Below are positions 43,380 through 52,510 of a stretch of DNA of 64,000 nucleotides, piece by piece. The notes below the pieces were generated by a model. It made no database searches. It saw only the letters and a list, made by a program, of their open reading frames with translations, and was not told the origin of the DNA. Source of the DNA: Paenibacillus woosongensis (GTDB taxonomy: Bacteria; Bacillota; Bacilli; Paenibacillales; Paenibacillaceae); contig NZ_CP126084.1 of NCBI RefSeq assembly GCF_030122845.1, positions 5,046,501-5,110,500 of the forward strand. Reading direction: 5' to 3'. A program made the position numbers and the translations under genes. Within the stretch, counting starts at the first letter, position 1. Each line of letters opens with the position of its first letter.

Positions 43380-44132
43380 ATGGTAAACGTCAGAGGAAGA
43401 TGGGCGCTGATTACGGGCGCAAGCCGGGGCGTCGGTTATCAGATTGCTATTTTTATGGCCAAGCAGGGCTGCAACCTGATTTTGCACAGCAGAAGTCTGG
43501 AGCATACCCGGAAAGTCGAAGAAGAGGTTAAGGCATTGGGCGTAGAAGCCTATGGTGTGCAAGCCGAGCTGGCTAACCATGAGGAAGTCGTGGCCATGCT
43601 GGATGAGATTGAAGCAAACGGGACCGAGGTCGACATCGTCTTCAACAATGCGGCGGTGCAAATTGCGTATAGAACTGATTATTGGAGCACGCCCGTCGAG
43701 GACTTCGAAATGAGCTTCCGCATTAATTTCATTTCGATCGTCACCATCTGCAACAGGCTGATTCCAAAAATGATTGAACGCGGCTTCGGACGGGTCATCA
43801 ACACGACAAGCGGCATCCGGAACGAGCCCGAGCAAGCCGGTTATGCGGCAAGCAAAGCCGCTCTGGACAAATTCACGAAGGATCTGGCTTCCCGTTTAGA
43901 GGGAACCGATGTAATGATCAACATTACCGATCCAGGCTGGTGCCGAACCGATCTAGGCGGGCCGCAGGCTCCATGCGCTGTTGAGAGCGTTGTTCCCGGC
44001 ATCGCGGTAGGCGCCTTTGTAGACGATAAGAAAAGCGCGCGCTTCTTCCCTGCGCAGGACTTCGTCGGCATGACGCTTGAAGACGCGGTAGCCAAAGCCG
44101 AGAAGATCGAAGCGAATCCATATACCATTTAG
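43380..44132 (+). CDS. Short-chain dehydrogenase/reductase
   Basis: 250 residues. Classical SDR: TGASRGVGYQIAIFMA (TGxxxGxG), FNNAAVQ (NAG-like), and the catalytic set Ser in INTTSGI with YAASKAALDKF (YxxxK). C-terminal substrate-side sequence (ITDPGWCRTDLGGPQAP). NADPH is suggested by SRS after the second strand. Preceded by AAAGGAG. Divergent from HxlR, so it may belong to that regulon. The substrate is unknown. Confidence 0.88.
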   Translation: MVNVRGRWALITGASRGVGYQIAIFMAKQGCNLILHSRSLEHTRKVEEEVKALGVEAYGVQAELANHEEVVAMLDEIEANGTEVDIVFNNAAVQIAYRTDYWSTPVEDFEMSFRINFISIVTICNRLIPKMIERGFGRVINTTSGIRNEPEQAGYAASKAALDKFTKDLASRLEGTDVMINITDPGWCRTDLGGPQAPCAVESVVPGIAVGAFVDDKKSARFFPAQDFVGMTLEDAVAKAEKIEANPYTI

Positions 44133-44143
44133 CCGTAACGCGC

Positions 44144-44174
44144 AAAAAGGGGAGTCCGGAGGACTCCCTTCTTT
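44144..44174. terminator. Bidirectional intrinsic terminator
   Basis: GGGGAGTCC pairs with GGACTCCC around GGA, with AAAAA before and TTCTTT after. It serves the SDR gene and, on the other strand, the xylanase gene ending at 44248. Confidence 0.9.
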
Positions 44175-44247
44175 ATAGAATATAGATATCGACTTCCCCG
44201 TATACTCTGCCCTGGCACTATGCTTCACTCCATAGGACCCCAATATC

Positions 44248-45273
44248 CTAAAGCGAAGAAGATTGGCCTTTAAGCGCAGCGATCCGATGAAAAGCCGGTT
44301 TTGGATGATGCTGTTCATCAAACAGGAATGGCCAATTTTTTCGCCCGCGCACGGGAAAATCATTCAGCCAGGTATAGTCGTCCGCCGCTCCCCAGAAGGT
44401 CACGGAAGTTATCGCATCCCTGTATTCCCTCAGCAGCTTGAAGACAGCCTCATATCGCTCGGCCTGGAGCTCGAGCATCTCCGCCGTGGGCTCCGCCAAA
44501 TCCGTACGCTTGTCATCAAACCGGAACATCGACATATCCAGTTCAGTCACCTGCAGCTGCAAACCGAGGCTGGCGTATTTGTCCATTGCCGCGCGAATGT
44601 TATCCAATGAAGGACTGTACAGATTCCAGTGGGCCTGCAGTCCAATGCCGTGAATAGGCACACCTTGATCCAGCAGCGACTTCACCAAAGTATAGATCTT
44701 ATCGCGCTTCCCTGGATGAGATTCGTTGTAGTCGTTATAGAAGAGGACTGCGCCTGGGTCGGCTTCATGCGCATATTCAAACGCCCGTGCAATGAATTCC
44801 GGTCCGGCAATATCCAGCCATTTCGATCGGCGCAGCAGGTCATCCCCTTCGTCCGCTATAACCTCGTTCACCACATCCCAAGCGTAAATCTCGCCTTTAT
44901 AACGGCCTACCACCGTGTGGATATGGGATTTCATCCTCTCGAGCAAAGTTGCCCGATCTACGGGGTTCCCCTGCTTATCTTCAAACAGCCAGCCAGTGGA
45001 CTGGTTATGCCACACCAAGGTGTGTCCCCGCATAGCCATGCCGTGCTTCCGGGCAAACGCCGCTATTCGATCGGCCTCGTCGAATGTATAGGCCCCCTCT
45101 TCCGGCTGCACGCTGGCGAATTTCATTTCATTCTCCGCCGTAATGCTATTGAAATGATAAGCCAGCAGTTCTTCCTGCGTCCGTATGGTCAGCGGATTGA
45201 CGGCGGCACCGATCCGAAAATCGTCTGCAAAAATATCCTTCAATGCCGCTTCCGTACGTGTTCTATTCGTCAA
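44248..45273 (-). CDS. Endo-1,4-beta-xylanase, GH10, cytoplasmic
   Basis: 341 residues from TTG 45273, eight bases after AGGAGG; no signal peptide with this or the longer start. (beta/alpha)8 GH10 enzyme: NSITAENEMKFASVQP, RGHTLVWHNQSTGWLF, DVVNEVIAD (acid/base Glu), FYNDYNE, GIGLQAHWNLYSPS, QVTELDMSMF (nucleophile Glu), and FWGAADDYTWL. It matches intracellular xylanases (XynA2 type of Paenibacillus sp. JDR-2) that cut imported aldouronate or xylo-oligosaccharides. It is the last gene after the binding protein and two permeases, which supports that role. Confidence 0.95.
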   Translation of the reverse strand: MTNRTRTEAALKDIFADDFRIGAAVNPLTIRTQEELLAYHFNSITAENEMKFASVQPEEGAYTFDEADRIAAFARKHGMAMRGHTLVWHNQSTGWLFEDKQGNPVDRATLLERMKSHIHTVVGRYKGEIYAWDVVNEVIADEGDDLLRRSKWLDIAGPEFIARAFEYAHEADPGAVLFYNDYNESHPGKRDKIYTLVKSLLDQGVPIHGIGLQAHWNLYSPSLDNIRAAMDKYASLGLQLQVTELDMSMFRFDDKRTDLAEPTAEMLELQAERYEAVFKLLREYRDAITSVTFWGAADDYTWLNDFPVRGRKNWPFLFDEQHHPKPAFHRIAALKGQSSSL

Positions 45274-45326
45274 AATAGCTTCCTCCTGACTGATGATTAG
45301 TCCAGGCACTGCATGCCCCAATTCCG

Positions 45327-46286
45327 TTACTCCTTAACACTTCCTACGTTCAAACCGACGACGAAGTATTTCTGCATGAATGGATACACCAGCAGAATAG
45401 GCACGGAGGCCACAACCGTCACCGAAGCCCGAATCGATAAAGGCGTCACCATTTGCGCGGCCGCCCCCTGAGTCATGCCTGCCCCTGCAGCTACTGAAGG
45501 ATTGTTATTAGCATTCATACTCGAGGATAACAGCTTCATCAGTTCGTATTGCAAGGTGCTCAGTTCCTGTCTAGAAGAGGTGTAGATGAAGGCGTCAAAC
45601 CAGGAGTTCCACGCCCCGACAGCAACAAACAATGCAATAGTGGCCAACACCGGCTTGCAGAGCGGGAAGATGATCTGCCAGAAAATTTTAAAATCACCGG
45701 CTCCATCGATCCTCGCCGACTCGACCAAGCTTTCGGAAATAGATCCGATATAGGTACGGATCACGATCATGTTAAACGCGCTGATCATCGAAGGGATCAC
45801 GTACACCCAGAACGTATTGATCAAGTGCAGGTCCTTCATCAGGAAGTAGCCTGGAATCAGACCGGCGTTAAAGTACATCGTCAGGATAAAAATAAAGGTA
45901 ATCGGCTTCCGGAACACATATTCCCGCCGGCTCAGCGTGTAAGCCAGCATCGTGGTCAGGAACAAATTCAACAAGGTCGAAAGCACCGTTCTGGCTACCG
46001 AAACCACAAATGCGTTATATATCGTTCCCGAAACGAAAACCGCCTTGTAGTTCTGCAAGGTGAATTCCCTTGGCCAAAGATATAATCCGCCACGGATCGT
46101 ATCGCTCCCAGCATTAAGGGATACGACGATCGTGTTCAGAAATGGATACAAGGTGACGATAACCAAGATGATCATGAATATCGTGTTGAATGTATGGAAG
46201 ACGATCGGCTCTATCCGTCCTCTTCTTATACGTCTATTGACTGCCGCAGCAGTTGCTGGTCCTGGGGTGGTTGAATAATTTGCCAT
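45327..46286 (-). CDS. Carbohydrate ABC transporter permease (YtcP-like)
   Basis: 319 residues, six transmembrane helices. MalG-type inner-membrane subunit: TLYPFLNTIVVSLNAGSDTIRGGLYLWPREFTLQNYKAVF near the N-terminus (in part), and the EAA loop ESARIDGAGDFKIFWQIIFPLCKPVLATI. Preceded by the partner permease three bases upstream. Imports oligosaccharides together with the LplA-like binding protein; the ATPase (MsmX/MsiK type) is encoded elsewhere, as usual in Firmicutes. Confidence 0.93.
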   Translation of the reverse strand: MANYSTTPGPATAAAVNRRIRRGRIEPIVFHTFNTIFMIILVIVTLYPFLNTIVVSLNAGSDTIRGGLYLWPREFTLQNYKAVFVSGTIYNAFVVSVARTVLSTLLNLFLTTMLAYTLSRREYVFRKPITFIFILTMYFNAGLIPGYFLMKDLHLINTFWVYVIPSMISAFNMIVIRTYIGSISESLVESARIDGAGDFKIFWQIIFPLCKPVLATIALFVAVGAWNSWFDAFIYTSSRQELSTLQYELMKLLSSSMNANNNPSVAAGAGMTQGAAAQMVTPLSIRASVTVVASVPILLVYPFMQKYFVVGLNVGSVKE

Positions 46287-46288
46287 AA

Positions 46289-47248
46289 CTATAACAGCCT
46301 CTCTTCCCCTAGTCGTTTAGCCATCCAGTTTGCAAAGAGCAGCATGGTCACGCTAACGACCGTTTTAAATATGCCAGCAGCAGTAGCCAGTGAGTAATTG
46401 CCTTGAGCAAGCCCGTATTTTAACACGAAAATATCTATGGTCTGCGACCAGTCGACGACAAGGCCGTTGCCCAGCAGATATTGAACTTCAAAGCCTGCTT
46501 CGAGAATATGACCGATCGACATGATCAACAGAATAATAATCGTTGGTTTTATGCCCGGCAGTGTAATATGGAGCATTTTCCTATAACGGCTTGCTCCATC
46601 AATATCTGCAGCTTCGTATAGCGCGGGATCGATCGCGGACATGGCGGCCAAATAGATGATCGTATTCCAGCCGACTTCTTTCCACACATGCGATGCACCG
46701 ACAATACCCCAGAAATATTTTCCTTCGCTGAGCCACTGAATGGGCTCTTTAATCAGATTCAGCTTAAGCAGGACGTCGTTGACAATTCCGTCTGAAGCCA
46801 GCGAAGTCGCTACAATTCCAGTTACGATAATCCATGATAAGAAATGCGGCAGATAAGATATCGTCTGCACGGTTCTTTTCCAAAATACTTTCTTGATTTC
46901 ATTCAGCAGTAAAGCCAATATAATCGCGGTTGTAAAACCAAGAATTAGATTAATAATACTCATCGCAAGCGTATTTCGTAGCACCTGCAAAAAACTGTCG
47001 TCTTTAAACAAAAATTCGAAGTGTTTAAAACCTACCCATTTCTGATCACTGAAGCTGCGCGCCGGTTTGTAGTCCTGGAAGGCCATGGTCCAACCCCATA
47101 TTGGAACATAGGCAAATAAAACAATGTAAGCCAGAAGTGGCACTGACATGTAGATCAGCTGACTCTGGCTTTTAATGAGGGACCAGGTCATTTTCTTTTC
47201 ATTTTTAGACTTCCGGACGGTACGGTCTTTCGTTAATGTCTCATCCAT
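46289..47248 (-). CDS. Carbohydrate ABC transporter permease (LplB-like)
   Basis: 319 residues, six transmembrane helices after a polar N-terminus. MalF-type subunit of the LplB group: PIWGWTMAFQDYKPARSF, the EAA loop YEAADIDGASRYRKMLHITLPGIKPTIIILL, and GAGFEVQYLLGN-like sequence in GHILEAGFEVQYLLGNGLVVD. GGGGAG ribosome site before ATG 47248. Confidence 0.93.
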   Translation of the reverse strand: MDETLTKDRTVRKSKNEKKMTWSLIKSQSQLIYMSVPLLAYIVLFAYVPIWGWTMAFQDYKPARSFSDQKWVGFKHFEFLFKDDSFLQVLRNTLAMSIINLILGFTTAIILALLLNEIKKVFWKRTVQTISYLPHFLSWIIVTGIVATSLASDGIVNDVLLKLNLIKEPIQWLSEGKYFWGIVGASHVWKEVGWNTIIYLAAMSAIDPALYEAADIDGASRYRKMLHITLPGIKPTIIILLIMSIGHILEAGFEVQYLLGNGLVVDWSQTIDIFVLKYGLAQGNYSLATAAGIFKTVVSVTMLLFANWMAKRLGEERLL

Positions 47249-47277
47249 AAGCGTTTTCTCCCCAAAGCCTGTAATTG

Positions 47278-47318
47278 CGGAAGGCGGGAGACAAAAGCAA
47301 GTCGTCCTCCACCTTCCG
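47278..47318 (-). other. Intercistronic stem-loop after the sugar-binding protein gene
   Basis: CGGAAGGTGG and the CCGCCTTCCG side pair over about 10 bp with one mismatch, between the binding-protein stop (47335) and the LplB-like start (47248). No U-tract. Confidence 0.6.
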
Positions 47319-47334
47319 ATTCAACCCCCATGCC

Positions 47335-49023
47335 TTATTTCACTGACCAGGTTTCCGTTCTCCACTGCAATACTTCATTGATGCGATCTTCATACGCCTT
47401 GATGTTCAGCTTGCCGATTTCGGACACATACTCGTTCCACACTTTATCGAAATCGCTTGGTTTGGCAAGAATGGCTTTCGGCAAATACTTCGTCGACAAT
47501 TCATTTTGCTTCGTATTTACAATTTTCGCTTCGGATCCATCCACCAAGTCTATGGACCAAGCCGGATAAGCAATGTCATTCTCCGGTGCCTCACTAAAGA
47601 AATCAACGGGGCTGTCAAAGCCGTAAGCTTCAAGGAACTGCCTATCATATGGTTTCAACCCAGCCTTGAATTCTTCAGGTTGAGCGGCTGCATCCGTGGA
47701 GTTCCCATCGGAGAAGTAGCCTTCCATTTTCGGTGCAAATTTAACCCATGCATCCGCTTTATTGCCCAATTTCCAGGTACCGTCATTAAAATTATCGCGC
47801 TGCTCTTGCGTTTTCATGAAGCGGCCTTCCTCATTGACATAGTAGTCCTCGTCTGGAATTCCCCAAAGGAGAATTTTCTGCCAATCCTCTTCTATCAAGC
47901 GATCCATTAACTTAATAATCTTGACAGGATCCTTCGCGTTGACACTGATGCCAAAACCGTTGTTGAGGTTCAGTGCCGGACGATCCTTATAGTGATCCCT
48001 TATGCTTGTATCGTATACGAGAGGAAGACCGATATAAGTTCTTTCGAGCTTCTCCTGTGTAATCAAAGATTCCTCAGCCGTTTGGAAATTCCAGTGCTGG
48101 TCAAACATGCCGAGAACGGCGCCGCTTGAAATTTTGGCCATATACTGGTCGTAGTTTTGCGTAAATGCCTCTTTATCGACCAATCCGGCCGCATTCATTT
48201 CATTCAGCTTCTGATAGTACCGCTTCGCGTAATCCTTATCGGCAAAAATCTCCGCTTTGCCGTCTTTTACAACGACGCCGCCGTTATTCGGATGACCGAT
48301 CAAATGCTGCGGAGCGTTGAACAATCCCCAGTTTCTCCAGTCATAGTTCAGGATCTCGAAACCAATGGTCGGGGTTCCGTCGATCGTTGGGTATTTCTCC
48401 TTGTACTTGGCGATCAAATCAAAGTATTCATCCAGCGTTTTGACTTGAGGATAACCTGCATCCTCCAATACCGCCTTTTGGATCCAGAAGGCCGGTCCTG
48501 CATACCAGTTGCTGGCAGGGTCACCGTTCAAAACGCCATAGTTCGGAAGAATATAAATATGACCGTCATTTGGATCCTTCATCATATTCCAGTATCTTTC
48601 ATAATGCTTTTTCAAGTTTGGAGCGTGTTCCTCAATCAAATCCTCTAGAGGGATATAAGCCCCTGCTGTAGTCAGCTTTGTATTTCCCGTCATTAGATCA
48701 GGATAGTCCGAGCCTGCAATCATAACACCCAGCTTCTGATCAATGTCACCCGCCAAAAATTCAAATTTGAAGGAAGCACCGGTCTCTTCTTTAATCATCT
48801 TGTATATCTTGTTGTCCGGTGTTGGCTGTTGACCGGCCTCTCCAATAAAGACGCTGATTTCAAATGGTTCTACCTTACCGCCATTGTTCTCGCCCGCTGA
48901 CTGCTCCGGAGTATTTTTGTTTCCACTCAACTTCGTGCCGCCGCTGCAGCCTGACAGAATGACGCTGAGCGACAACAGCAGGATTGTGCCGAGCCGAAAC
49001 AATGTTTTAGACGTACCCCCCAT
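47335..49023 (-). CDS. Extracellular oligosaccharide-binding lipoprotein (LplA-like)
   Basis: 562 residues. Lipobox ILSGCSGG, acidic/Gly tether, then a large type-2 binding fold of the LplA/aldouronate class: PDNKIYKMIKEETGASFKFEFLAGD, DYPDLMTGNTKL, and KLMDRLIEEDWQKILLWGIPDEDYYVNEEGRF. The adjacent GH10 gene points to xylo-oligosaccharides or aldouronates as ligand, by inference. Start ATG 49023, eight bases after GGAGGTG. A candidate cre lies 80 bases upstream. Confidence 0.93.
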   Translation of the reverse strand: MGGTSKTLFRLGTILLLSLSVILSGCSGGTKLSGNKNTPEQSAGENNGGKVEPFEISVFIGEAGQQPTPDNKIYKMIKEETGASFKFEFLAGDIDQKLGVMIAGSDYPDLMTGNTKLTTAGAYIPLEDLIEEHAPNLKKHYERYWNMMKDPNDGHIYILPNYGVLNGDPASNWYAGPAFWIQKAVLEDAGYPQVKTLDEYFDLIAKYKEKYPTIDGTPTIGFEILNYDWRNWGLFNAPQHLIGHPNNGGVVVKDGKAEIFADKDYAKRYYQKLNEMNAAGLVDKEAFTQNYDQYMAKISSGAVLGMFDQHWNFQTAEESLITQEKLERTYIGLPLVYDTSIRDHYKDRPALNLNNGFGISVNAKDPVKIIKLMDRLIEEDWQKILLWGIPDEDYYVNEEGRFMKTQEQRDNFNDGTWKLGNKADAWVKFAPKMEGYFSDGNSTDAAAQPEEFKAGLKPYDRQFLEAYGFDSPVDFFSEAPENDIAYPAWSIDLVDGSEAKIVNTKQNELSTKYLPKAILAKPSDFDKVWNEYVSEIGKLNIKAYEDRINEVLQWRTETWSVK

Positions 49024-49101
49024 GTAAAAAGCACCTCCGCAAATTTTTTAGCTACACAAGCCACTTTTTTGTAAGCCCTTTCATGTAACCTATCTTTATT
49101 T

Positions 49102-49115
49102 TAGAAGCGCTGTCA
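49102..49115. promoter_or_regulatory. Candidate cre site before the transport genes
   Basis: The minus strand reads TGACAGCGCTTCTA. It matches the TGWNANCGNTNWCA consensus except for one position near the 3' end, in the gap between the response-regulator and binding-protein genes. Confidence 0.5.
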
Positions 49116-49157
49116 GAGCCGAACTATAGCACAATTAAAGGATTAACCCTAAAAATA

Positions 49158-50693
49158 TTAGAACCTGCTGCTTTTATATTCGCTCGGCGACATCCTCATC
49201 CGGATTTCGAATTGCTTGAAAAACTGGCCATAATGGCTGTATCCGACTTGTTCGGCAATTTCGCTGTTCTTCAGCTCACTCTGCTCGAGCAAGCGCACCG
49301 CCTCCTCGATCCGCAGATTATGCACAAGCTCATTAAAGCTGATTCCGTTCCTCTTCAGCAGCAGCTGACCCAGATATGCCGGATGCATGTAGAAAATTTC
49401 GCCTAATTTCTTCACCGTGAGGCGCTCGCGATAATGCTCGCGAATGTAATCGTTGATTTCCTGTACGATACCCTGCGATTGCTTGGATTGCTCCCGCAGG
49501 AGCAGCTCGATGCTATCCATTCCGAAGGTTTGCAGCAGCTCGAGCAAATCGTCCATAATAAGCACCGAATCCGATAAACCGGGAAGCCCGTATTTCTCGA
49601 GCAGCAACTCTGTCTCCGGATCGCTCGTCTCTTTCAAGTACTCCATAATTCTCCACATGATGTGGATTACGATCTTCCTGACAATTTCCGGAGCTACGAA
49701 GATTTCCCGGAAGGTACTGGCTGCCGAATCTACCGCTTCCCTGAAGGCATCCTGATCCAGAAGCGAAACCGCGCCGATGATCCCTTCTGCCAGCTGCAGC
49801 TGGTCATAGTGGTAATTCAAAGGACGCTTGGCAATCTGCTCATACCTCAGAACGCGGTCATACCCTGTGTCATAAAATTTATACATCATCGCTTCCTTTG
49901 CGGTACGGTAGCTATGGCCGATCTGCAGCAAGGTATTCCCGCCCTCGCCCGCGGCCATAAAGACGCGCTGCCCGGCATAAAGCTGCACCAGCTCCTGAAA
50001 CAGCCGGTCTGCAGCACGCGCCTCTGCGTGACAACGTTCGCCGTATACGATGCCGAAGCGGTTCATGTCCAAATCGATCAAATACATCGCTTCTTCCTGA
50101 TACAACAGGGCAGCCGCCCTGCTCCGCAGCTCGGCAAACGTGGCTCCTTCTGTCTGCACGAGGCAGAAATTCCACATCTCCCGTGCTTGCGATACGCGGT
50201 TTAGTACCGAGCATGACGCCTGGTCCTGCGCCTGCCCCTGCAGCACATCCTTGATGCAGGATACGATCTCCTCGTAAGACGCAATTTGGCTCAAACTCTG
50301 CCTTTCCTTCTCCTGTGCCAGCTCCTCATGGATTTCCGCCAATTCATCCAAAGCCTCTTCAGGAATGATCGGCTTCAGCAAGTAGCGATTGACGCCATAA
50401 CGGAGCGCCTTCTGAGCATATTCAAAATCACTGTATCCGCTGAGAATGACGAAGCGGACATTGCGCGCACCCTCCGCTTGCCAGGCCGCAATCATTTCCA
50501 GTCCATCCATAAGAGGCATATTGACGTCCGTTACGACCAAATCCGGCTGCAGCTCCCGGATCAGCCGCAGGCCTTCAATCCCGTTGCTCCCGGTTCCGCA
50601 CACCTCAAACCCGACGCCTGGCCAGTCGATCCATAGCTGCATCCCTTCCAGCGCACCGGGTTCATCGTCGATCAAGAGCACCTTGAAAGTCAT
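49158..50693 (-). CDS. AraC-type response regulator, second of two (YesN-like)
   Basis: 511 residues. Receiver domain about 1-120 with acidic pocket LLIDDEP, phospho-acceptor Asp in VTDVNMPLMDG and Lys in YLLKPI; a 270-residue middle region; AraC HTH pair at about 405-510 (LTVKKLGEIFYMHPAYLGQLLLKRNG; NSEIAEQVGYSHYGQFFKQFEIRMRMSPSEYK in part). Activates sugar-uptake genes in this family. It follows the kinase gene by 20 bases and precedes the transporter genes. Confidence 0.94.
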   Translation of the reverse strand: MTFKVLLIDDEPGALEGMQLWIDWPGVGFEVCGTGSNGIEGLRLIRELQPDLVVTDVNMPLMDGLEMIAAWQAEGARNVRFVILSGYSDFEYAQKALRYGVNRYLLKPIIPEEALDELAEIHEELAQEKERQSLSQIASYEEIVSCIKDVLQGQAQDQASCSVLNRVSQAREMWNFCLVQTEGATFAELRSRAAALLYQEEAMYLIDLDMNRFGIVYGERCHAEARAADRLFQELVQLYAGQRVFMAAGEGGNTLLQIGHSYRTAKEAMMYKFYDTGYDRVLRYEQIAKRPLNYHYDQLQLAEGIIGAVSLLDQDAFREAVDSAASTFREIFVAPEIVRKIVIHIMWRIMEYLKETSDPETELLLEKYGLPGLSDSVLIMDDLLELLQTFGMDSIELLLREQSKQSQGIVQEINDYIREHYRERLTVKKLGEIFYMHPAYLGQLLLKRNGISFNELVHNLRIEEAVRLLEQSELKNSEIAEQVGYSHYGQFFKQFEIRMRMSPSEYKSSRF

Positions 50694-50713
50694 ATCGTTC
50701 CCTTCCCCCTTGG

Positions 50714-52510
50714 TTATGTATGATCTAGAAGCTTGAGCGGAATTTCATAACTTACCTCAGTTCCTTCATCAGGCCGGCTGACGATGTCGAAGCGAACCTG
50801 ATCGTCGTAATACAGCTCCAGCCTGCGATACACGTTGCGAATGCCGATGCTCGTTCCCGAGGAGTTCTCGTTGCGCACGGCAAGAATGACCTCGCGCAGC
50901 TTGGCGGCCTCCATTCCCTTTCCGTTATCCGCGATGACAACCCGCAGGCGGGCATCCTTCACCGTGGCGCTGATTCGTACTGTGCCCAACCCATCGATTG
51001 TCTGGATACCATGCTTGCAGGCGTTTTCAACGAGCGGCTGTATGCTCATTTTCGGAATTTTATAGTTCAGCGCTTCCTCCTCGATCTCGAACTGGTAATC
51101 AAACTTCTCTCTGAAGCGGAACTTCTCTATTTTCAAATACATTTCAATGAACACCAGCTCTTCCTCCAGGGATACGAGATCCTCCTTCCAGCTAAGCAGG
51201 CGCCGCAGCAGCTTTGACAGACTCTTAATAATATCAGTCACGTCTGAGTAGTTGTTCTTCGTGCAGACGACCAAAATCGCGTTAAGCGTATTGAACAAGA
51301 AATGAGGATTCATCTGGCTCTGCATAAAATTAAGCTCCGCGCGAACACGCTCCATCTCCAGATTCTTCTTCTGAATCTCCAGCTTGTATACGTTGTTGAT
51401 CAGAGCGTTGATCTTGGCGGTCATCCCGTTAAAATTGCGGATCAACCCGCCGATTTCATCGCGCCCCTCGTCGATCTGGATCAGATCGAATTTCTCATTG
51501 GACACCTTCTGCATATGCCGGGACAGCCGCTTAACCCGATAGTTGTAAGACCGCAGCATGACATAGATAAACATGGTGGCCATCAAGGTGACAGCAGCAG
51601 CTATCGCGCCGATGAATAATCGCATATCGATCATCGCCTTCGTAATCCGCGTGCCTTCCGCCATCCCGATCAGCCGCCAGCCCTTTACATATTTGGCCGT
51701 ACCGATCGAAACCATATGCACATCCTCGTTGCTGTACTGCTCTGGAAGCTTGAAGACGGTGTAGGGATCGACGCTGTTTCGCTGGTAGCCGCTTTGAGCT
51801 GACATAATGATCTGATTATGCTCATTGACCAGGTAGAGGTTCAGATAGTCCCTTTCCCGCACGATCACATCGTAAATTTTGCTTAAATCGATATCGATGC
51901 GAAGCAGCTTGTCGTACGTATCGAAATGATCGATGTAATCCATTTTCTCAATGACGCTTAAATAGGGAGCCGTTAACGCCTTATCACTGCTGTCCGTCGC
52001 CTGATACGCCGTAACCAGCACGCGCTCGTTCGACTTCTTCCACAGCTTATACCAGTCGCTGTTCTTCACTTCCTCGTCGATGACCTGGTAATTCCCTCCG
52101 CTTACGATGGACTTATTATCCGTAAAAATCGTAATGCGCTGAATCTGGTTATTTACCGGCATATAGCTCGTTACCCGGTGTCGAAGCTGTTCGTCAAACG
52201 CCGTATAGAAATCCAGCGGATCCTCGTATGTCTGATCCAGCATCTCGTACAGCGTCTTGTCCCTGCTCAAAGCATGACTGACAGCTACGCCGCCATCAAG
52301 ATAATCATGAATATCCTTTCGGGCCCGCTCTAGCGAAATCTCCAGGTTCTGCTCCTCCCTTGACTTAATCAGATGAGACATGCGGTCCATGAATAAAAGA
52401 TTCAAGAGGATAATCGGCAGAAGCACGCCAATAAAAAAAATGAGCAGAAACTTAAAGTTCAACGGGATATCGTTTACGATTTTTCTAAGCTTCCACTTTC
52501 TCTCAAGCAT
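50714..52510 (-). CDS. Membrane sensor histidine kinase, YesM-like
   Basis: 598 residues from ATG 52510, six bases after GGAGGAG; the ATG overlaps the stop of the upstream response regulator gene (ATGCTTGA). Two transmembrane segments (about 22-42 and 290-315) enclose a dCache-type extracellular sensor. A HAMP domain follows (about 315-370), then a His_kinase domain with QSQMNPHFLFNTLNAI (phospho-His) and HATPase motifs NACKHGI, DNGKGM, GIGIRNVYRRL. The periplasm-facing sensor probably detects oligosaccharides or a sugar-loaded binding protein. It is the sole kinase between two response regulators. Confidence 0.95.
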   Translation of the reverse strand: MLERKWKLRKIVNDIPLNFKFLLIFFIGVLLPIILLNLLFMDRMSHLIKSREEQNLEISLERARKDIHDYLDGGVAVSHALSRDKTLYEMLDQTYEDPLDFYTAFDEQLRHRVTSYMPVNNQIQRITIFTDNKSIVSGGNYQVIDEEVKNSDWYKLWKKSNERVLVTAYQATDSSDKALTAPYLSVIEKMDYIDHFDTYDKLLRIDIDLSKIYDVIVRERDYLNLYLVNEHNQIIMSAQSGYQRNSVDPYTVFKLPEQYSNEDVHMVSIGTAKYVKGWRLIGMAEGTRITKAMIDMRLFIGAIAAAVTLMATMFIYVMLRSYNYRVKRLSRHMQKVSNEKFDLIQIDEGRDEIGGLIRNFNGMTAKINALINNVYKLEIQKKNLEMERVRAELNFMQSQMNPHFLFNTLNAILVVCTKNNYSDVTDIIKSLSKLLRRLLSWKEDLVSLEEELVFIEMYLKIEKFRFREKFDYQFEIEEEALNYKIPKMSIQPLVENACKHGIQTIDGLGTVRISATVKDARLRVVIADNGKGMEAAKLREVILAVRNENSSGTSIGIRNVYRRLELYYDDQVRFDIVSRPDEGTEVSYEIPLKLLDHT

